Origin: Theocolax elegans
Taxonomy: Eukaryota; Arthropoda; Insecta; Hymenoptera; Cerocephalidae
DNA: 64,000 nt
Reading direction: 5' to 3'
NCBI GenBank assembly: GCA_026168455.1
Contig: CM047428.1
Span: 18,876,759 to 18,940,758 of the forward strand
Positions 38,111-51,320 of this stretch are shown here, in pieces. The notes beneath the pieces are model-generated. The model worked only from the letters and a program-made list of their open reading frames with translations. It made no database searches and was not told where the DNA came from. Both the position numbers and the translations under genes were made by a program. The first letter of the stretch is position 1. Every line of letters starts with the position of its first letter.

Positions 38111-38720
38111 ATCCATTAGCGACGGGGTGTCAAAATAACGGAACTCGTAATTGTTTCGTGGGGCAATCCCCAGCAGCAGGGTGACAGGTAATTTCGCACT
38201 GATTGAATGAATCCCGCGTGAGGGAAGAAGGCGTGGCTCGCGGCCGAAAGAAATACCCCGAGGAGAAAGAAGGCGGACACCGGGAAACAAAGGAGGTTTT
38301 AACTCGAGGCAATTTTTCGCGCCACGAAGAAAGGGGCGGCATTGGTTAACGGGTTTCGTTGGGGCCTCGCGCGGAAACGAATCACTCTCGGTGTAATCGC
38401 GGGACCAGCATTCGTTATCTTTAAAACCGGGTACGCGTGCGCGAATCGAAACTCTCCGATTGAACGTACAGTGTGCACGGTATAACTAAAGGACGGGAGA
38501 ACAACATTTCAGGGATTACACGGGAATGATTAGCAATACTTAATGGCCAACGACGTTTCCAGAGCTTAAGGTAGATCATATTGGCTTAGTCTCTTCGGGA
38601 AACTTCGACGCCAATCTACGGATATACGGGACAGAAATTCAGACTCTTTCTGTCGCTTCTACGAGGGATTCATTTACCAGGGGGGTAGGGGGTAGGGAGA
38701 ATAAATTACCTTTTCGCTAC
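38111..38720. other. CpG-rich block, candidate regulatory element
   Basis: About 600 bp of GC-richer, largely non-repetitive sequence is densest in CpG at 38310-38460. The 96- and 70-codon minus frames at its left edge overlap each other out of phase and have no domain. A short G-rich patch (ggggggtagggggtaggg) sits near 38681-38698 and could support a G-quadruplex. Confidence 0.35.
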
Positions 38721-39530
38721 GGACGCGCTTGGGATAAATATCGCGAGATTTTCGGATATTGGAAACGTCGTATTTCGTTACGTCATACCTCCGTCCACTA
38801 CATCTATTACAAGATTATTACACGTTTCTCTTCTATCCCTCCTTATTTTTTTATGCTCAAACTCGTGAAATGTCCCTTGTACGCACAATTATCATATTTT
38901 GTAAATATCGCCTGGAAATAGTATAGAAGTTGAAGTAACTACCGTTTAAATTCTGACGGTCTGTAATAAAATAACGGTATTTTTGATAATTGGAAATGAA
39001 GCAATGGCGAATTACTGTGTATCAATCGTAAATGACGAAACAATTAGGATATCGGTAAGTAATTAGGCATTGTTTTCATGTAATTATAAGTATAATATCA
39101 TATCGACGCATTGTGCATACCCGCCTGCACGCAGCACGAAATTCGGTACATATGTAATGTCATTGAATTGTACGTACAATCCGTCTTTTACATTGCAGTA
39201 TAGATTACATTGTACTAATACACATACACACGTGTATATTAACTAATGCGAACAATAATTAATTTAACTTAGGTACATAGGTAATTACATTTTCGTATTA
39301 AATAGTTGTACACCATGTACTGATTATACAAAGCGTATATGTATCATTTATAGATACGAGGATTTATCAGATGCAACTGTTTACTCATTCGTATTTGGGC
39401 AACGAACAAACGAAAATTCACAAACTGATCGCCATCGATTAGCTTGATTTTCGTAAAACGCACCTACGCACAATACATCAAAAATCGTGGGGTATACCTT
39501 TATATATATATAAACAATCTTTCGACAACA
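38721..39530. other. AT-rich non-coding DNA
   Basis: A+T-rich background with short TA and CA/GT patches. No gene seen. Confidence 0.5.
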
Positions 39531-40150
39531 ATTCCCAATCACGGGAGCTGCGCCCAATTGCCGATCCGGGGAATTTCACACCGGAGACAATTGCAACACC
39601 CTCAAAAATTAATCGAATTTATCGACTCGAATCGAAGTAAAATTCAATCCCCGCGTAATGTTAATTTGGGAAGGTAATCTCGGTATAACGTATCAGGTGT
39701 ATTATTAGCTCGCGTTATCGTTGAATCGGCAATGAAGGAGAAAGGGTACGGTTACCAATCACGTAACCACCGTCTCTGGAGGTTTGCCTTTTAAACCGAA
39801 TGCGAGTTCCACTTGATTCTATTATGGTTATGACGTTTACCTAAGCCGCTTAACGTTGGACCTCGCACCTGACGTCCAGGACACGAGTCCAAGGATCCTC
39901 CTTCCTCTCTTGGCCTCTCTGTCGGCCGGTTAGTCCCTCTCTACTCGAGATCTCGGGCACCGCCCCTTCCCAGTATACTCACCCACGAATGAACGCACCG
40001 CGACGATTATCAATTTCCGAGGCGACACGCGCCAACCTCGCATCGATAACGAGCTCCACCTAATTTATGCATCTGCAACGGACGCGTTAGGCCGACTCTC
40101 TCGTTCGGTCCATCCACATGACAATTAGTCCAACAACTTAAGATTGTCAA
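39531..40150. other. CpG-rich non-repetitive block, candidate enhancer
   Basis: About 600 bp of GC-richer sequence is almost free of microsatellites. Near 40060-40072 it contains a taatttatgcat word of POU/homeodomain type in CpG-rich surroundings, similar in style to the 19560-20230 block. No coding frame of note. Enhancer function is inference. Confidence 0.35.
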
Positions 40151-40935
40151 TGTTAGATCCAACGGACAGCCAGACACTTTCTTTCAATATTTCCTTGCAG
40201 TTTTTCTAATCAAGAAACGGATATACTATTATATACCTAAATAAATATGGTTAATTGTTGTAGACGAAATCTAAGACATTATTGCTCTTTATTTGAGTAT
40301 TATCCTATAACGTATGTGCTAAATTGTGAACAAATATATTAATTGATCCATTCAATAATGACATTTGAAGGAAATTTTACTGTTAAATATGTGACATAAA
40401 TTAAGAGCCTTTGCTTCCAATCCTATTTTCGAATGCATTGATATTTTTGTATGAAATTCAGTACAGTGTTAAATAATACTGAAACGAATGTTCATGATAT
40501 CTCGGTTTATTTATGATTGACCATATGTATTAAATTAAAATAGTGCTTACGCCTATTTGACTCTGTAATAATTGATTTAACATATCATTAAAACTGCATT
40601 CCGCTATTGTTTTCTAAATTTACTTATTTATTACTTTTACCTCGAAAACTACTTTTACCGTGCAAAATCAGCAGCTTAGTTTTAACCTTATCTCGAATAT
40701 ACATTCTTAGATTTTGCTTTTCTGCGATAACGCGAAAAAGAAAGAAAAAATGAAGTTTAACAACCTAAAAGTTTAAGTACAAGAGATGTTATAAAAGCGT
40801 AAAATAGTAATTACGTTATACTGATATTAAAAAGTCAATAAACAGATCGTATCTTAAATAGATTTATTAAATATATCTCGGAGAAAGAAAAGAAATAGGA
40901 GGAGACAAGTAAGAAAAGTCCATTCTTATCAAGGA
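40151..40935. other. AT-rich non-coding DNA
   Basis: A+T-rich background, no gene or repeat recognised. Confidence 0.5.
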
Positions 40936-41480
40936 GTCGTTCCCTTCCTCTCGAGGTAAGCAGGGCTCTGACGATATCCGTTAAATTCACGCTGGCCCAC
41001 GCTCTCAACGCCTTCGGTCTCCCCCTTCGTCGAAGAGGATAGTGTTTACGCCAGCTCATGAGAGGGAGGTACACACACTCAACGTTGTGTACACGTCCTA
41101 TCTTTGACTTTGGCCTCCCTCCCTCTCTTCTCGTCCTCCTCCCCCGCCCAAGAGGCTCGTTTCGTCTCGGCGCACCGAGCATCGAGCTTATGGCTTTATT
41201 ATAAAACCCATATCCGGATCTGGTATCCTCGCACGCGCGGGTCCCTTTACCTCTTCTTCCGGATATTCAACCTCTGTAAAGCTTCCTCCGGCGAGTTTCC
41301 CTTCACGTGAACGCGCGAACGACGAGAGGCTTAGATTTTAGATAGGTCGACGCGCGCTAAATTCCACACGTGCCGGTATAGGACACTAGCCGCGAGGCTT
41401 CGAGAAACCCACTAGCTAAATGACACGTGTTTGCGCGAAATTCATTTTCTTACCGTGGTATGCAACTCACTCCTCCAGTT
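40936..41480. other. CpG-rich block, function unknown
   Basis: A GC-richer block with a pyrimidine-rich centre (about 41110-41150). A minus frame of 115 codons (40835-41182) and a plus frame of 68 codons overlap antisense. The minus product is Arg-rich at its start and lacks any domain I know. No gene is called. Confidence 0.3.
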
Positions 41481-42640
41481 ACGAGACATTGTGGAGGGAA
41501 TATTTTTCCTCTGAGGGGATACCGACGGGAGGAATGAGTTTGAACAACTTTGAACGATCTTAATGAAGATTTATTTCGTGTAAATATATTCACTTTGGAA
41601 TTCTTCATTAATAACTGCTACACCACTCTCAGGGATCTTTCATAATTTTCTTCATAATGGTAATTTCCCTCTTATGAATACATTGCTCATTTATTCGTGA
41701 AATATTAATATCTTGTAAATCAAGTGAATAATCGCAGATCCTTCGAAATTTGAATCAGGAATTAATTATATTGTTGACTATTGGATTGAAAAAAAAAAAA
41801 CAACAAATTTATACCACTCTTTACTTTTACCGAAACGTATGAAAACGAATATATACCACACCCAAGGAAAATAAAGGGAAGTAAGAAGAAAAATTTTTCA
41901 CTCAGGAGCAAATTAATAGAGAATAAAAAGGGAACTCGGAATGTAAGAAAACATTAAGAAGAACAACAAAAAAGGCAGTAGAAAATATTGTTCGCCGTCT
42001 AGAATCGCAAAACACAACCGCGTTTGCGCTAATAAATTCACTGCTACTCACTTCATCTCCACCCTTACTTTAAGTTTTTTCTTTTCTGGCGCTTTGCCTC
42101 CTTCCTTCCGCGAGAGGAAAATACGCTCGTTATTTCTTTATACCAAGTGGACGCTCATTCGGAAGTTTCCTTAAAGCAATCGTTCGCTAGAAAAAAAAAT
42201 AAGTAGAATCGCGTCAACCTCTCTTTCAGCCGCTAATTATCGCGGCCCATTATTCGAAATAAAAAAGCTCGAAAGAAAAAAGAAATAAAAATCCATGGAG
42301 GGGTGTGGGGGTGGCAGGGGACTACTACCGAGATAAACAATGAGCCCTTAGAAATGTCCTTTGTTCGTGGTTGAAAAATTTACTTTATGTAATCTACTAA
42401 TTTACGCGAACGTCTTTTTGCTACAAATGAAATAACTTTGTCTTTATAGAAAAAGAAGAAAGAGTAAAAATTGATAAATAGAGTAAAGTTAAAATTTGAC
42501 GGTACTTGTAAGTCTTATTACGAAAGTCAAAAGATTATTTTCTTCTTATTTATTAGTTGTTCAGTACCTAACTCTTATTTCCTACATGTAGTATTGTACG
42601 TAGTCACTTCCTCATTTTACCTTCTGATCGTAGGGCGTTT
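41481..42640. other. AT-rich non-coding DNA with purine patches
   Basis: A+T-rich, with a ten-plus A run near 41790 and purine-rich patches at 41860-41980 and 42260-42320. Nothing functional is recognised. Confidence 0.5.
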
Positions 42641-42860
42641 ATTCGCATCGAAGGTTTATTGCGACGAAGGTTGGCATGTACCAAGAGATCGCGTTACGGT
42701 GTACTCGGTGACTCGAGGTTTTATAAGTCCGGTAACAGACGCCGGAGCTTCCGTTCAATTCGGTCGTTCGATTCCGCGGTTACTTTGTCTCACCGTTCGT
42801 GCTCGCTTCGCGTTTTACGACTCGACGTTAGCCGTTAGCGCGTAAGTGGAGAAGAAGAAC
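42641..42860. other. CpG-rich block overlapping a 124-codon frame
   Basis: A CpG-rich patch forms the 3' half of a plus-strand frame at 42471-42845. The 5' half is hydrophobic because of T-rich DNA; the 3' half is Arg/Ser/Val-rich. I recognise no domain and see no supporting splice or promoter context, so I do not call a gene. This is nevertheless the least repetitive of the longer frames. Confidence 0.25.
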
Positions 42861-43985
42861 TTGAATTAGCATGCATACGGTACCTTTTTACAACCACTTT
42901 TGTAACATGGTATACACACACACATTTTCTTCAGTTACCAAATGTAAACCCTCTAAACTTCCCGAGAGTAACATTCTTTCGGGAATTAAGTTTGTTATGG
43001 CGAGGATTATAAAAAAATTAGCGAGCTTTATTCGAACAACTGTTTATAGTTACATTATGCTCGAACGTGTTCCACCACACTATGGCCTAATTTAAATTTA
43101 AAAAGAATTTTGCGACTGCATAATGTTACAATGTAATTAAAGTAATGGAATATTTTTTTTAATACTCGGTTGTAATGTATTCATGATAAAATTTTAACTC
43201 CGAAGATTAGCGTGCGAATATTAATAAAAAAAAAACTTAATATGTTTTAAGGTATACTTATTGTTTATAATTTTATTATATGTTCAGGGATATTTAATCG
43301 AATCCATCTTAATAAAAGAAAGTCTTTCTTCGCATGTCTTATTGCGGCAATACGAATTTTTCAAACGAAAGTTCAAACTACTTTCTGATTAAGTTACATT
43401 TTCTGCATTGTTGTCCTAAATAAGTTTTATTTACATAAAAGAGATGAACGATACGAAAGATTAAAGATATAACTCAAAACTATATTTAACTTGACTTGAA
43501 TTCGGAGTAACGTAAAATAATATAATAAAATAGACATCTCGATTCCCTTAAAACCATAGTGAAACTTTCGTGGTTTATTAATTTTATCTAAATCTTTAAA
43601 TTATATAATCTATTACGAAATTATGAACTTTATAAATTTATAACTTAATCAAAGCAATATAGATAAATTAATTTACAACGAATAATTACATTAAATTTCT
43701 AAAAGTTATAACATTACTCGAAATACCGTAAATAAAATAACTGGGTTTTTAGTATGAACTAAATATTTAACAGCTGGGGATTTATCATTAAACTTTTATT
43801 CGGATTTGAGGAATTACATTTGTTAAATTGGGAGTATGAGTTGAAGATTTAACTAAAAATACTCTAGTTACATTCAAGCGATAGGGATTGGATTTATAAT
43901 AATTGGTTTTGAAATAGTCCTGTAATAATTATGACTGATTTTTTAATACATATTTCATTGGCTTATTAACTTGTAAATACTAACC
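42861..43985. other. AT-rich non-coding DNA
   Basis: A+T-rich background. The 74-codon frame at 42871-43095 is unremarkable. No RNA gene or repeat recognised. Confidence 0.5.
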
Positions 43986-43989
43986 TCAA

Positions 43990-44057
43990 CCACCCTCCAC
44001 TGCGTATATAATTGGCCTTCGGAAACCTCGGGGTGGTTTTATTTTTCTGGAGGGTGG
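43990..44057. repeat. Short inverted repeat around a GC-richer core
   Basis: Perfect 10-bp arms ccaccctcca (43990-43999) and tggagggtgg (44048-44057) flank a 48-bp core. It could form a stem-loop in RNA or be a chance event. No known terminator or RNA family is implied. Confidence 0.45.
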
Positions 44058-44399
44058 ATATTTTTTCGACGTCCCTATCGGTGATTCAGTTCGCACTGGA
44101 GGCTCAAGATCACGTTACTATTTATTTTTAATAATAAGGATATTTATGTAAATTTTTAGAAATTATTCGACTAAACGTGTCTATGCGTTGCGGATTTTTT
44201 ATTCTCTGATATAATAGTAAGTAAATTCAGTGAAATAAAAAGTATTATATATTTGTAACCCGAATTTTCGAATTTCTTAACGTTACGTAAGAAATAAAAT
44301 AGTTATATATCCAAACGAACTAACTACCCTGGTGTAATGATCGTAATAAGAGAAAGAAAAGAATCATCTGGATAAAAAAAATCAATAAGAGATTAAGCT

Positions 44400-44830
44400 T
44401 AATGCTACAGAGGCACTTGTTATAGCGATTGCCGAAGGATTTCGGATTGGACTTCGGCGATGTGTGAACAGCGCGATTGCAGAGGTCGAAAGTCCAGACC
44501 TTCGCATAGCAGTCGAAAGGTGAAGTATTAATTTTCCGATTTCCTGAGCGAACCTCTCCTTTTCACGGTAACTGCTCGGAGGGATATAGCGAATAGTTGA
44601 AACGGAACGAGGGAGTCTGTGCTAGACGGAGAAAAAGAAACAGAAGAGGTGGGTGTGTGTACGTATGTATACACATATATATATATTTATATATAACCTG
44701 CTTGGGCTTAATTGGCGCGATTAAATTATAGAGATCGACGGCTCGCACGTTAACGGCTTCAAGAGTGAGAACCGCAACCGGCGCGGCTTCAGCTCCCGGT
44801 ATATATATACATAAACGAACGCTACAAAAG
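44400..44830. other. Moderately CpG-rich block with TA/GT patch
   Basis: GC-richer sequence shows local self-complementarity (gccgaag near 44432 and cttcggc near 44452), followed by a GT/TA patch (44650-44696). No coding frame of interest. It might be a structured RNA or regulatory DNA; evidence is weak. Confidence 0.25.
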
Positions 44831-45880
44831 AATAAGAGGAAAACTCAAGGGAGGTGGCAAATGTGTTAAAGGAAAAGGAAATAAAAAGGTTAGGGGGCGG
44901 AAACTGGAGTTTAATAATACAAGGTAAATGAGAAAAGAAAGTAGCTTCTACCGGTACGAATTACGTCCTTTTATTGTCCTGTTTTATCTTTTTATTTATT
45001 TGTTCGCGTAACCTCCTTTTTCCCTCCTTTGTAACGTTACCCCGGAAACAAAGGATCAACGTGATTTTAAAAAATTGCTAGATAATGGAAAGTACAATGT
45101 ATGCTTTTTCCCATCGTTACCGTTAGAACCGCACAAGAATTCCAAGGATTAATTTATACATTTTGAATCCACTGTTACGCTTGCCAAGTGCGTTACGGTA
45201 ATTGATTTATCAAATAACTTATTTAACTTTTTACGATAATTTCCTATTCTTATATTTAGGTATATTTGAGGTATGCGTAATTTACATTAGGTATTGTTCT
45301 ACGCGAAATTTTTGTACATCGTTAAATTTTGTTCAGCATACATTGTTTGTAAGAAAAGATATTTTGATATACTCAAACATTTTTTTAATACAGGTATATT
45401 AACATTTTAAAAGAATATTAAAAATTGTGATATCTCCAGAAAAATGATTGTATTGTTTTATAAAAATCTGGGATTTGCCGAATACTTTTTAACGAACGAG
45501 CGGTCGATTATTGTAAAAATGAAATAAACATTTCAGCGTGAAATAAATAAGCAATCGCGAGTACAAATATTTGACTACACAGTCGCAGTGATAATTCTGA
45601 TATAATCTTCTTATTACAAAGAGAATACTAATTAACATCAACGACGCGAATTAGTCGATATAATTCGTTTTAAGAGACCACCCTCGTACACAGTGGTATA
45701 ATTTGCAATTTTAATGTTGAACCTGATTAACGGTTTTAAACGAGGAGACTAGCCCTCAGGAAACAAGGGAGAGGTTTTAAAAAAGAAGAAAGAAGGAATA
45801 AGGAAGGATAGAGAAGAGGGTAAGCGAAAAACGAGTGTGCATTTCTCATTCGAAATCGGACGTTTTAAAAGTCAAATCCT
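44831..45880. other. AT-rich non-coding DNA
   Basis: A+T-rich background; the 66-codon frame at 45202-45402 is T-rich and without domain. No gene seen. Confidence 0.5.
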
Positions 45881-46170
45881 CATCATTTGACTTTTCACAA
45901 GCGAATTATTCAGGTAGAAAGCCCCACGGTACCCGCAACGCCAAACACTCGACGGCTAATTCGTCAAGATGACGAGGAGCGCGCCCCCGGAAGATTTTTC
46001 GCGTTCTCTTTCATTTCGCTCGTAACTTCCGGGAACGCGCTAACCAGGAAATACGATCTTTTTCCCCACGCGAATCGCCCAGTAATTTTCTTTCCCACTC
46101 CTCTTCTGGGCCACGTACAAAAATCCGATTAGACCGAGCTAAAAGTTACCGGATGTAGAGTATACAACGG
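45881..46170. other. CpG-rich block, function unknown
   Basis: A GC-richer patch holds one plus frame of 81 codons (45887-46132) with no recognisable domain. No other feature. Confidence 0.25.
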
Positions 46171-46945
46171 AGAGTCTGCGCACTAGTGTTATATTACCCT
46201 CTCCTTGTGTACATGTGCGTATAATACAGTGACTTTCTCGTAGAATGAAAATAAGATAATGGAGAGAGCATTACGAGTGGTAGAGACGAGATAAACCTGG
46301 TCAAAGGAGAGGTTCTACTAAACTTGGAAAGTGAACGAAGTAAAAAAAAACCAACGAACGAGACCGATGGAAAAGAGGGATTCGTTGAAAACTAAAAAGA
46401 TTAAAAACGTCGATCGTGGTATAGGCGAAGAGGGAAAAACAAAAAATTCAGGTCGAACTGGGAAAGTAGGGGAAAGGAGGTACTGAACGAGACGTAAAAA
46501 GAATGAGCAAAAGGAAGAGGCAAAATAAAGGGAAACTCGTTCGTGGTTTAAGGATGAGGAAAAAGACTAAACTAATGGTAAGAAGATAATACTATAATAA
46601 GACTGATTGATTGATCGATTAACCTACACTGTTTTACTCTATATCAATGGTTTTAAATGTACACACGTATCTATGGAACTATTACGAAAGTTAACTTTAC
46701 TCCTTTGAAATGTAAAACTTATTTAAGTAAAAAAAGTCTTTTTATCTAAAATACTTGTCTCCTAAGCGTTTAAAAATAAAAGTAGCATTACAATAAGAAA
46801 ATAAAGAAAAAGATCGTCGAAAACGAAGGAAGAAGTAAAACTGAAATAGAAATTGAAAATTGAGGGAAATGGCGAAAGCAAAATAGAGTAAGAGAGTCAT
46901 GGAGTCGAGCTTAAAAAATTGAGTGAGATAAAGCGGAAAAGAGAC
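46171..46945. other. Purine-rich AT background
   Basis: Long purine-rich stretches on the plus strand (46330-46560 and 46790-46940) are otherwise AT-rich. No gene seen. Confidence 0.45.
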
Positions 46946-47150
46946 AGTGAGAAGAGATACAGAAGGGCTTGCGCGTTGCCAGCCGTACGGGAGCGTAATT
47001 CACTTTGCCATTTTCCCACAGACTTTTACTCGACTCTACTCTGCAACTTGTCGAGCTACCCGGCTACTTTTGCACTGGGATGCGTTTGCGTGATTTTTCT
47101 CGTTAACGCGTATCCGAGCCCCGAGCCTCGTTACACATTTGGCCCATAAA
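46946..47150. other. Short GC-richer patch
   Basis: About 200 bp of GC-richer sequence coincides with a 76-codon plus frame (46919-47149) whose product ends in a short hydrophobic stretch. No family is recognised. It is too short and isolated to call. Confidence 0.2.
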
Positions 47151-48190
47151 AATAATTCCAGAATATTATTGTCTACGTAATTTTCCTCTTTCTATCTATC
47201 CACGTGAAATAATATTAAAGAATTCCTATAGTGTGTTTCAACGAAACAAAAAATTATTTTAACTGAAAACATTTGTGAATGACTCGCAGGCACGAAAGAA
47301 TGTCATACCATGCTCTCGTTAAGTAAAATCCAATGTGTAATATACAAAAAGAACAGCTATTGAGGAGTCGAGTGAGGTATTTACAACTCTATACTCTCCG
47401 TCTCGGGCGCTGCGGTGTCTTCGACTCGAGCTAAATAACTTACTCTTGTTCAGAATAGCTTATGTTTCTCCTTGCTGCATAATATCAAATTATTTATCGC
47501 TATAAACTATTTTTATTTTTATAATTTTACAATACTAATTATGAATTATATGTATAAGGGTTCATTCAAGTTTTCCAAATAGTAGTTTCTATTTTTAATA
47601 ATTCTGTATATTCCTTTTAGGTTCGTTGGTATTTTCAATGTTTTTAATAAATTAAAGAATATCGGGAAATAGAAGTAATGAAAGAAAACCGAAAATTTGG
47701 AAAGTATATACAAAGAGAAATGCGGAAATGTTGGCAGTAGTTATATTGTATAGTATTATGGGATTTGCGCAACATATCTTTCATTATTTTTAATAAAAAA
47801 AACATTATTTCTTGTAGGAAAAATAACTTTTTAATAAATGTTTATATATACTGGATTTATAACAATAAAAATTTGTGAATTATTTCAATAGCATAATTTA
47901 CAAATCGTCCAATAAATTAGTATTTGTACTAAAATAAATTATAATTTATTATTCGTATTTTTAAAAATGTTATATCTAGTAAAATAATTTTTTTAAATGA
48001 CAAAGATAATCCTAATTAATTGGCACTTAGTTTAAATTGACGTTTTCTTGGCGTATACGTGAATGTCCGTGCCCGTGAAATTCCTTTGGTCGATTTTAAC
48101 AGTGGTAAAGAAAAACCGTTGAACAAGTCTTTTTCAACCATAATCCCATGTATAAAGGGAAAAATTCTTTATTTCCGCTTTATCCGTATC
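47151..48190. other. AT-rich non-coding DNA
   Basis: A+T-rich background with no gene or structured repeat seen. Confidence 0.55.
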
Positions 48191-48327
48191 CAGAGCGGGT
48201 CAATGTTCAAGGCGTGCAAGCTCCATTAAGCCGCTTCTTGTTATTTTAAAGCCGTCGCGCCGAGCGTCAAAGGGAAACGACCCTTTAAGGATTTTATTTC
48301 AACCCGGGCCAGACCATTCAAGTGGAA

Positions 48328-48376
<49 letters not shown>

Positions 48377-48500
48377 GTCTTTCTCGGTGTTTTGAATTCT
48401 CTACGTCAGCGATGAGGCCGAGGCACAACAGCGAGGTGGAGTGTTTCCATTATCGTTCGCTGATGCTTGCAAAACGCGCCACGAGAATATAAATGATAAG
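48191..48500. other. GC-richer block containing a (CT)n microsatellite
   Basis: Two CpG-rich flanks surround a run of about twenty CT dinucleotides (48332-48370) that continues as gtctctgtct. This is the same arrangement, a CT run inside a CpG-rich block, as at 5983, 35441 and 36362. Confidence 0.6.
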
Positions 48501-49223
48501 TACACTGAAGCTCTCAAGAACTTGGCTAGAAGAGACTTGAAACAAGCATAAAGTTCTTCGCCGATTTTTCTTGGCACCTATTGCATCAACCCAACCCTCC
48601 ACCTATCTTTTCATCGAAAATTTTTAAATTGCATTGTTTACACTCAAACGATCTTTGGTAAATTTATGGAGCTTCTTGAAAATTGCGGGTTCACTTTAAT
48701 CTACTTCACATAACAATGTTCTTCGAGTTCTCTCGAAATTTTCGAATCCTTCAAACTTTGAATAAAAATGTATCCACGAGCTACTTTTATCGCATGACGG
48801 TAACTTTGGCTTATTTAAAAAAAAAACTTATATTCTCACTGTTGTATTGATATTATTAATGTAATCGTCGTGTTATATGTAACTACGTCTATTGTCTGAT
48901 TGTATAATGTACCTCATCTACTTAATTCATTCAAAGCTATTAATTATCTTAAGGAATCCAGACACTGTTTCACCTGTAAAATTCGTTAAAATTAAAACTT
49001 TTAAATAAAATCTATATTCATTGTGTGAACATTTCAAAATTTTGCTTAAGATATTTGAGATAAAAAACAATGAGAATTCTTGATTGATCGAAGGACCCAA
49101 AATCAGTGTTCGGACTCACTTACCGTGAGGTTTATTTGTCAGTTTTCATAAGATTAGACTGAAATTTTAAGGAAAGTTTTTCGTTTTTAATTGTAAGAAA
49201 GTAAGTAGAAGATAAATTTATAC
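48501..49223. other. AT-rich non-coding DNA
   Basis: A+T-rich background, no gene seen. Confidence 0.5.
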
Positions 49224-49456
49224 TGAGAAAAATTTTTTAGTAAAAATTACTATTTTAATGGTAAACGGAGAACAGATTTGTACAATTATAAAAATTGCTA
49301 TTAATAATAACAATTATAAAAATTGCCAGTATTAGTAGTAATTTTTCCAAAATGTTGGTAATTTTTACCATTATTAATAGCAATTTTTTCAATTCTGTAA
49401 GTCTGTCCTCCTTTTACCATTAAAATAGTAATTTATACTAGCAAATTCTTCACGAT
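49224..49456. mobile_element. Short imperfect palindrome, MITE-like
   Basis: Arms of roughly 85 bp (about 49224-49310 and 49372-49456) are imperfect inverted copies. Both contain, read inwards, ttactattttaatggtaaa, then ggagaacaga/ggaggacaga, and attgctattaataat. The centre is made of further att/aat repeats of aattataaaaattgc type. The size (about 230 bp), AT-rich content and inverted termini suggest a miniature inverted-repeat element, but I cannot define a target-site duplication or a superfamily. Confidence 0.55.
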
Positions 49457-49890
49457 CTAGAAACATGAATTTAATGTTATTAACAAAGAAAAATTTTATT
49501 TTTATACAATTTTTTTCATATTTTTATCAACGTTTTTGTTAAAATATTGATATAAACAGAATTGAGAAGTTTCTTTATGAATTTCTATGAATATAAATAA
49601 TTCTAAATAAGACAAATTATAAGTATTAAAATCGAATATATAATTATATAAGGTATAAAAATTCTTAGGAAGATTCTACTTTCTGAAGAATTTCGTTACA
49701 TTATTCATTCCCACGATTTTCGTCATCGTAAACCCATCAACGAGAGACTTCTCAACTTTTTCCCGAATCTCAAAGTTTTTGCTTAAATTACAAGGTGGGT
49801 TCGGTGCCCTAAATCACAATTAGCGCAACTAACCTCGTTACTTTACCTTCGGTTTCCCTCTTACATGAATCACCATTCAGTTAAACTCTT
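49457..49890. other. AT-rich non-coding DNA
   Basis: A+T-rich background right of the short palindrome. No gene seen. Confidence 0.5.
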
Positions 49891-50420
49891 TGCGATTCCT
49901 CATCTCCTCCCTCTCTCTTCCTCCGACTTTCGACATAATTTCACGTAGACCCGCTAATACGCTTGCGCACGAGTACGTCTTCCTACGTTATTTTCTCTAA
50001 CCCCTTCCCTCCCATTCGTTTCTCGTGCTACGCCGTTTTCCATCCACACGGTTATTTCTCCACGACGGTGAAGAAATGAGGCTCCTGGGGATGAAGCTTA
50101 CGCTCAGCATGGAAGCTTGCGAAAGCCAACAACCTCGCCCTCGCCCTCGCCCTCGCCGCGTCAAGAACGGAATCCAGCGACTTTCCCATCGGCGGCATTA
50201 GCCCGGGAATTTTCTATTTCAGATTCCCGCGAATCCATTTTATCTTAAATTTCGTAATTTCGTCGCATTCGGGGACCCGAAAGAGAGTGAGAGAGAGTGA
50301 GAGAGAGAGAGAGAGCGAGTTAGCACGCCCGAGAGAACGAAATTCGCGAGTGAAAAATGCCCGTGTTTTTGCACGGGCTTTGTGAAAGCTCGTGAATTCT
50401 CCGCTATGTGGATTAGCCTT
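49891..50420. other. CpG-rich block with hexamer and GA repeats
   Basis: The GC-richer block contains four perfect copies of the hexamer cctcgc (50133-50156) and a GA-rich microsatellite (about 50281-50319), with CpG-rich sequence between. The 68-codon minus frame is driven by the GA tract. A regulatory role is possible but unsupported beyond composition. Confidence 0.4.
50133..50156 (+). repeat. (CCTCGC)4 hexanucleotide repeat
   Basis: Four perfect tandem copies of a six-base unit carrying one CpG each, inside a CpG-rich block. Confidence 0.9.
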
Positions 50421-50885
50421 TTAGATGGGAGAATGATTGAATACATTTGTACAGACTATAAAGATATTGTGACGCTCTGTTTGTTAGGTGAAGCTAATAT
50501 ATTAAGATAAATCTCGTTTCTTTCTCGATTTCCAGAGACTTTCCTAGATAAATATTTTTCACTCTACTAAATTGATGTATTGAATGTGCATGATATCTTT
50601 TGCGCTATTTATTCATTCGTACTTATTTACGGTATATTTTTCAAAAATAAACACTATCAGCATAATATAAAGATAATAAAATTCGAAGTTCTTGAATTAT
50701 GTATCTTTCTTGGTAGAAATATAACTATACATCTATTTACATATATTTGTTAAAATATAAACAAAAGTATTAATTATCTATACAGACGATATATAATCCG
50801 ACTACTCTGACGTTACGCGGATTACTTAGGAAATGTCAATAAAATCGTAAAACGCTTTTGACTCTGAAAATACCTGACTTTTGGT
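50421..50885. other. AT-rich non-coding DNA
   Basis: A+T-rich background, no gene seen. Confidence 0.5.
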
Positions 50886-51320
50886 CGAGTAATAAATGCC
50901 GATGAGTCCGTGAGCCGGCCCTGCGCGAAAATAGATTCGGTGTGCGCGAAAGCGTTTTGAGGGGTTGAACGATCCTTTCTGGATGCTCGAATCGAGCCTC
51001 GTAGGGCGGAGGATATATATATATGCAGTACTGGGTAAATGCATCAGTGCAGTCGACCGATTTCGGCCACCCGAACAACCCGGTTAATTCGATTATCGAC
51101 CAATAGTTTTAGGCTTCATATTTACCGAACTTCCGCAATCGGTCAAGTTTCAATAAGAATCAACGATTCAATAAGAATCGTTACCCAATATCATCGTGTG
51201 TTCATACGAATTACTTTTTACTTCGTCGTGACGTATTCTTCCAGCGAAGTGATCGATATATCGAACTTTATTTTAACGCGCGTAAATAAAACGCGTCTGT
51301 TCCATACGCAAATTCGCAGA
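50886..51320. other. CpG-rich block, function unknown
   Basis: GC-richer sequence with CpG clusters and a short TA run (51012-51023). A small local direct repeat of ttcaataagaatc occurs twice near 51150-51179. Frames on both strands (72-94 codons) overlap and lack domains. Confidence 0.3.

Noticed and set aside
42471..42845. Plus-strand 124-codon frame
   Set aside because: Hydrophobic first half from T-rich DNA and Arg/Ser-rich second half from a CpG patch; no family resemblance and no promoter evidence. Kept only as a weak note under features.
44400..44540. Possible structured RNA from gccgaag/cttcggc complementarity
   Set aside because: The paired words are only seven bases and the surrounding sequence does not extend the stem; chance is a sufficient explanation.
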